Source of the DNA: Macrostomum hystrix | Lineage: Eukaryota; Platyhelminthes; Macrostomidae | NCBI GenBank assembly: GCA_950097015.1 | Contig: CATNEN010000002.1 | Location: 2,914,001-2,978,000, forward strand | Direction of reading: 5' to 3' | DNA: 64,000 nt | Shown here: positions 61,481-64,000 of the stretch, one piece after another | Layout: every line of letters starts with the position of its first letter | Position numbering within the stretch: position 1 is the stretch's first letter | Made by a program: the position numbers and the translations under genes | The notes under the pieces: generated by a model | Databases searched by the model: none | The model's input: only the letters and a program-made list of their open reading frames with translations | What the model was told of the DNA's origin: nothing

Positions 61481-61969
61481 GCAATAATTCGCGCTATGAA
61501 CTCGATAAGATCGACATTCTTTAAATTCGTGCATGTTACCTTCTACGTTACCCATATTTTTATTTTGTTATAATTTCTTTCCCTTCTTCACCCTTGATGT
61601 TTGATATAGAATACCATCATTCCTCCACACATCTAATATCTATCTTCCATAGTGCACATTATATGCCTTGATATCACTTTTGTCAATCCAAAACACAAAA
61701 AACTACAAAAAATACCACTTTTCAATACACATTATTTAGTTTCTCGCTTACCCTATTTCTTTTCATAATTATAGATAATTTTATATATTACCTAAACTCG
61801 ACATACGGCTTCACCTATATTTATTCGCTACCTTTATTACCTCCTCATACACATTTTACTCAGCTACGACTATTTCGAAGACAGACCTCTTCTCCTTACA
61901 CTTGTTCTAAACAATCTTTCCAACATCTTTTCTTTCTGTCCTTTATTCCACATTCGCCTCGTTGAGGCT

Positions 61970-62070
61970 CGACCGTGTGACTAATCTGATGACCTGGCGA
62001 TTGACTAACCTGATGACCTGGCGATTGGCTAACCCGATGACCTGGCGATTGGCTAACCTGATGACCCGAA
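61970..62070 (+). repeat. 24-bp tandem repeat, about 4 units
   Basis: Unit GGCTAACCCGATGACCTGGCGATT with few variants. Confidence 0.9.
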
Positions 62071-62338
62071 GTCTCACCGAATACCGCTGAAGCCGACACC
62101 GTGGCCTACACTGACACGCTGTCATTCATCCAGCTATCGACTCCATCCCATACTGTCTTAGCGTTTACACAAACAGCGGCACTAGCGTCTCTCCCATCAA
62201 TCAAGTCTCTCTGCCCGACTCCTGCAATTGCGATCTCTCGTGTCCGACACGAAGCAGAACCAGAAGCCTCATTTCAACGTGGTGGCCCTGAGAAGGGCCG
62301 TTTTAACGTTCACAATGGGCTAACATCATACTGTGCAG

Positions 62339-62617
62339 TCAACAGATCGACCCCGCAGCGAAATCGGCACCGTCTAGAGCAACTGCCGGACTAGCCGACC
62401 GCTGCTCTGGATGATGGGTATTCCGCCGTGGATATCGACATCTGCAGCCACAGCAGATGCACACCCACACGACCAGACTGACTAAGATGAAGGCGCCTAA
62501 CAGCGCCCACAGGCTAATCAGCTGCCACTCGACGATCTGCAGTCGCTTGTCGAGACGCTCGACCTGAACACCGAGGTCTGTTAAAAGCCAGCGCAGATTT
62601 GAAATTTGGTCTTGCAT
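62339..62617 (-). CDS. Small predicted membrane protein, antisense in gypsy C
   Basis: 92 residues. An N-terminal amphipathic stretch with heptad-like Leu/Val spacing (ISNLRWLLTDLGVQVERLDK) leads into one strongly hydrophobic segment (LISLWALLGAFILVSLVVW), then a Cys cluster (CICCGCRCR) and a basic, Pro-rich tail. The layout resembles a one-pass membrane protein, but its family is unknown. It lies opposite to the direction of the retrotransposon, between pol and the 3' LTR. It could be chance. Confidence 0.35.
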   Translation of the reverse strand: MQDQISNLRWLLTDLGVQVERLDKRLQIVEWQLISLWALLGAFILVSLVVWVCICCGCRCRYPRRNTHHPEQRSASPAVALDGADFAAGSIC

Positions 62618-63165
62618 TGCAAGTTGAGAAACAGTTTAACTTTTAGAAACTCGCTAGAAGTCAAATGTTGCACGCATAGAGCCCCACGTTTTTCTGTCCC
62701 TTTATATCACTTTTCGTCGCTTTAATCCAAACCTCTCCTTTCCTTTACTTTCTAACTCAATAAACTTAACTGGACATGTACATTACTCGCGCACATAGTC
62801 TATGGCACTTCTCTGCGCTACCCCACTCCCTTTGTGCACCCTCCTTGACCCTGTCTAAGGTCTTGTATATGCCACTTGTTTTGACACTCCTAATCGATCG
62901 CGTTTTTCTATCATATTATTATACCAACTATGCATATAATCTTTTGATGTCACCTTACATTTAATGCTCCTTACAAATACTGCAATGCTATGCTACGTTT
63001 TAAATTTTACGGAACGACCTTTATCTATAAGCGTTTTGTCATTTTCCTATCTTTTGAAACCTGTTTCGAATGCATGCTATATCATTTTTTCTCCTACCCT
63101 ACACTATTTTACCCAATGATTATCAACATTTTGTTTCTTCGAGCTCGGAGGACCTTCGCTTCTGT

Positions 63166-63178
63166 AAAAAAGGGCCAA
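63166..63178 (+). other. Polypurine-like tract before 3' LTR
   Basis: AAAAAAGGGCCAA directly before the TG of the right LTR, the expected place for plus-strand priming. Confidence 0.6.
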
Positions 63179-64000
63179 TGAAATGTTACAATTTAACCCA
63201 TGCGATTCACACCTATATGCGCTGATAAAAAACCAAAAATATCCTGTTTTCCCATTATGCGAAAATGCGTATGCAAGAGCTCCAGGATTCGCTCAAAGTC
63301 TCCTGTCGAATGACCGCCTTTGGTCAAGCACTATAAAAGTTCTTGCACTGAGAGAAAAGTGTTTCCCCAACCCTTAACCCTTACCCTTTTCCTCCCTGAA
63401 ATCATCTTACTCAAGCCAGCCGCAGTTAATATAATCCACTCACTTACTTAGCTAGCCATTGCTATCCCTGGCCAGCTACAAAGCTTAGACTACACCTTAG
63501 ACAAAGCTAAACTTATTTCATTAAGTTAGAATTCCTTGAATTCCTACCTGACCTTTAATTTGAAACCATACCCCCTCCGATTGTGATCTAACAAGAGGAT
63601 CCGTGAGTAACCACTAACAACTCGTGTTTGGGAAACACCTCTCAGTTAATTTTATAGAAAGTTTCATCATTGTGATTGCTTATTCTAAGACCATTTAAAT
63701 ATAATCCGATCGAGAGTATAATATCTAAAGTGTGTGCAACATCAGGAAAAGATAGTCGATTTCCCACGCCTCCTTATTTCTTAGAAATAGCCTTTCGTAA
63801 TGGGCTATTGTCGGAAACAACAATCGAATATAACAAGAATATTTATTAAGCTAGACATAGATAGATTAGAGACGAAACTAAAATATTTCACTGGTTCCCT
63901 GACCGTCTTTTCCTCCATGCACTCACTTTATTTCTACACCATGACTAAATTCATTATTGCTTAAGGCATGGCTGAGGGGCGTGGGGGGAGTAATCTGGCA
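63179..64000 (+). repeat. 3' LTR of gypsy element C (cut by window end)
   Basis: Nearly identical to 56679-57500. Differences seen: C for T in TTTTCCCATTATGCG and G for T in CTCCTGTCGAATG. Confidence 0.9.

Larger units (their letters stand above)
56679..64000 (+). mobile_element. Non-autonomous Ty3/gypsy LTR element (runs off window)
   Basis: Direct repeats begin at 56679 and 63179 (TGAAATGTTACAATTTAACC) and match to the end of the window, over 822 bp, with only two differences I can see. A polypurine-like tract (AAAAAAGGGCCAA) lies immediately before the right one. They are therefore LTRs. The interior carries an integrase in three frames but no gag, protease or RT. The LTR 3' end and primer-binding site cannot be placed because the right LTR is cut by the window edge. 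Confidence 0.85.

Overview
This window comes from an animal nuclear genome, probably an invertebrate. BEL/Pao and Merlin elements are present, and BEL/Pao is known only from Metazoa. The larger genes have GT-AG introns and chromatin-type domains (PWWP, BEN, C2H2). Non-coding DNA is AT-rich, while transposon coding regions and coding minisatellites are GC-rich. I see no bacterial operon, rRNA or CRISPR, and I cannot name the species. Almost everything recognisable is a mobile element, a tandem repeat or a mobile-element-like gene.

Layout. 1-7.3 kb: a broken minus-strand Ty3/gypsy element with an extra ORF after pol, split by a 2-kb insertion. 8.56-9.1 kb: a decayed Merlin (ISXO2-like) transposase. 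10.57-24.98 kb: three nested transposons. A Merlin element (8-bp target duplication, TSD) contains a BEL/Pao retrotransposon (359/358-bp LTRs, 5-bp TSD), which contains a 7.5-kb DNA transposon (21-bp terminal inverted repeats, 2-bp TSD) with a tnp2-like transposase and a spliced BEN-domain gene. 25.7 and 35.5 kb: two LTRs of one family, at least one of them solo. 26.6-28.65 kb: a second tnp2-like transposase. 30.2-33.3 kb: a second copy of the first gypsy family, truncated at its 5' side. 37.2-38.4 kb: two minisatellites.

38.8-54.2 kb is the most unusual part. On the minus strand a nine-exon gene (38818-45550) encodes about 1,220 residues: two C2H2 fingers, a tyrosine-recombinase core with all expected catalytic residues, and a C-terminal PWWP domain, joined by coding minisatellites. 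On the plus strand, 49686-52316 encodes an intronless relative that keeps the fingers, the helical core-binding part and the PWWP domain but has no catalytic domain. It is flanked by two large arrays of a 124/126-bp repeat in opposite orientation (11 and 14 units), an arrangement like a foldback element. A third two-finger ORF (47387) runs into the left array.

56.7-64 kb: a plus-strand gypsy element whose LTRs differ at only two positions that I can see, but whose interior lacks gag and RT and has a broken integrase. It was probably copied recently with proteins supplied by another element.

The annotation rests on reading translations, motifs, splice sites and repeat boundaries by eye. Family names come from domain knowledge, not from searches.
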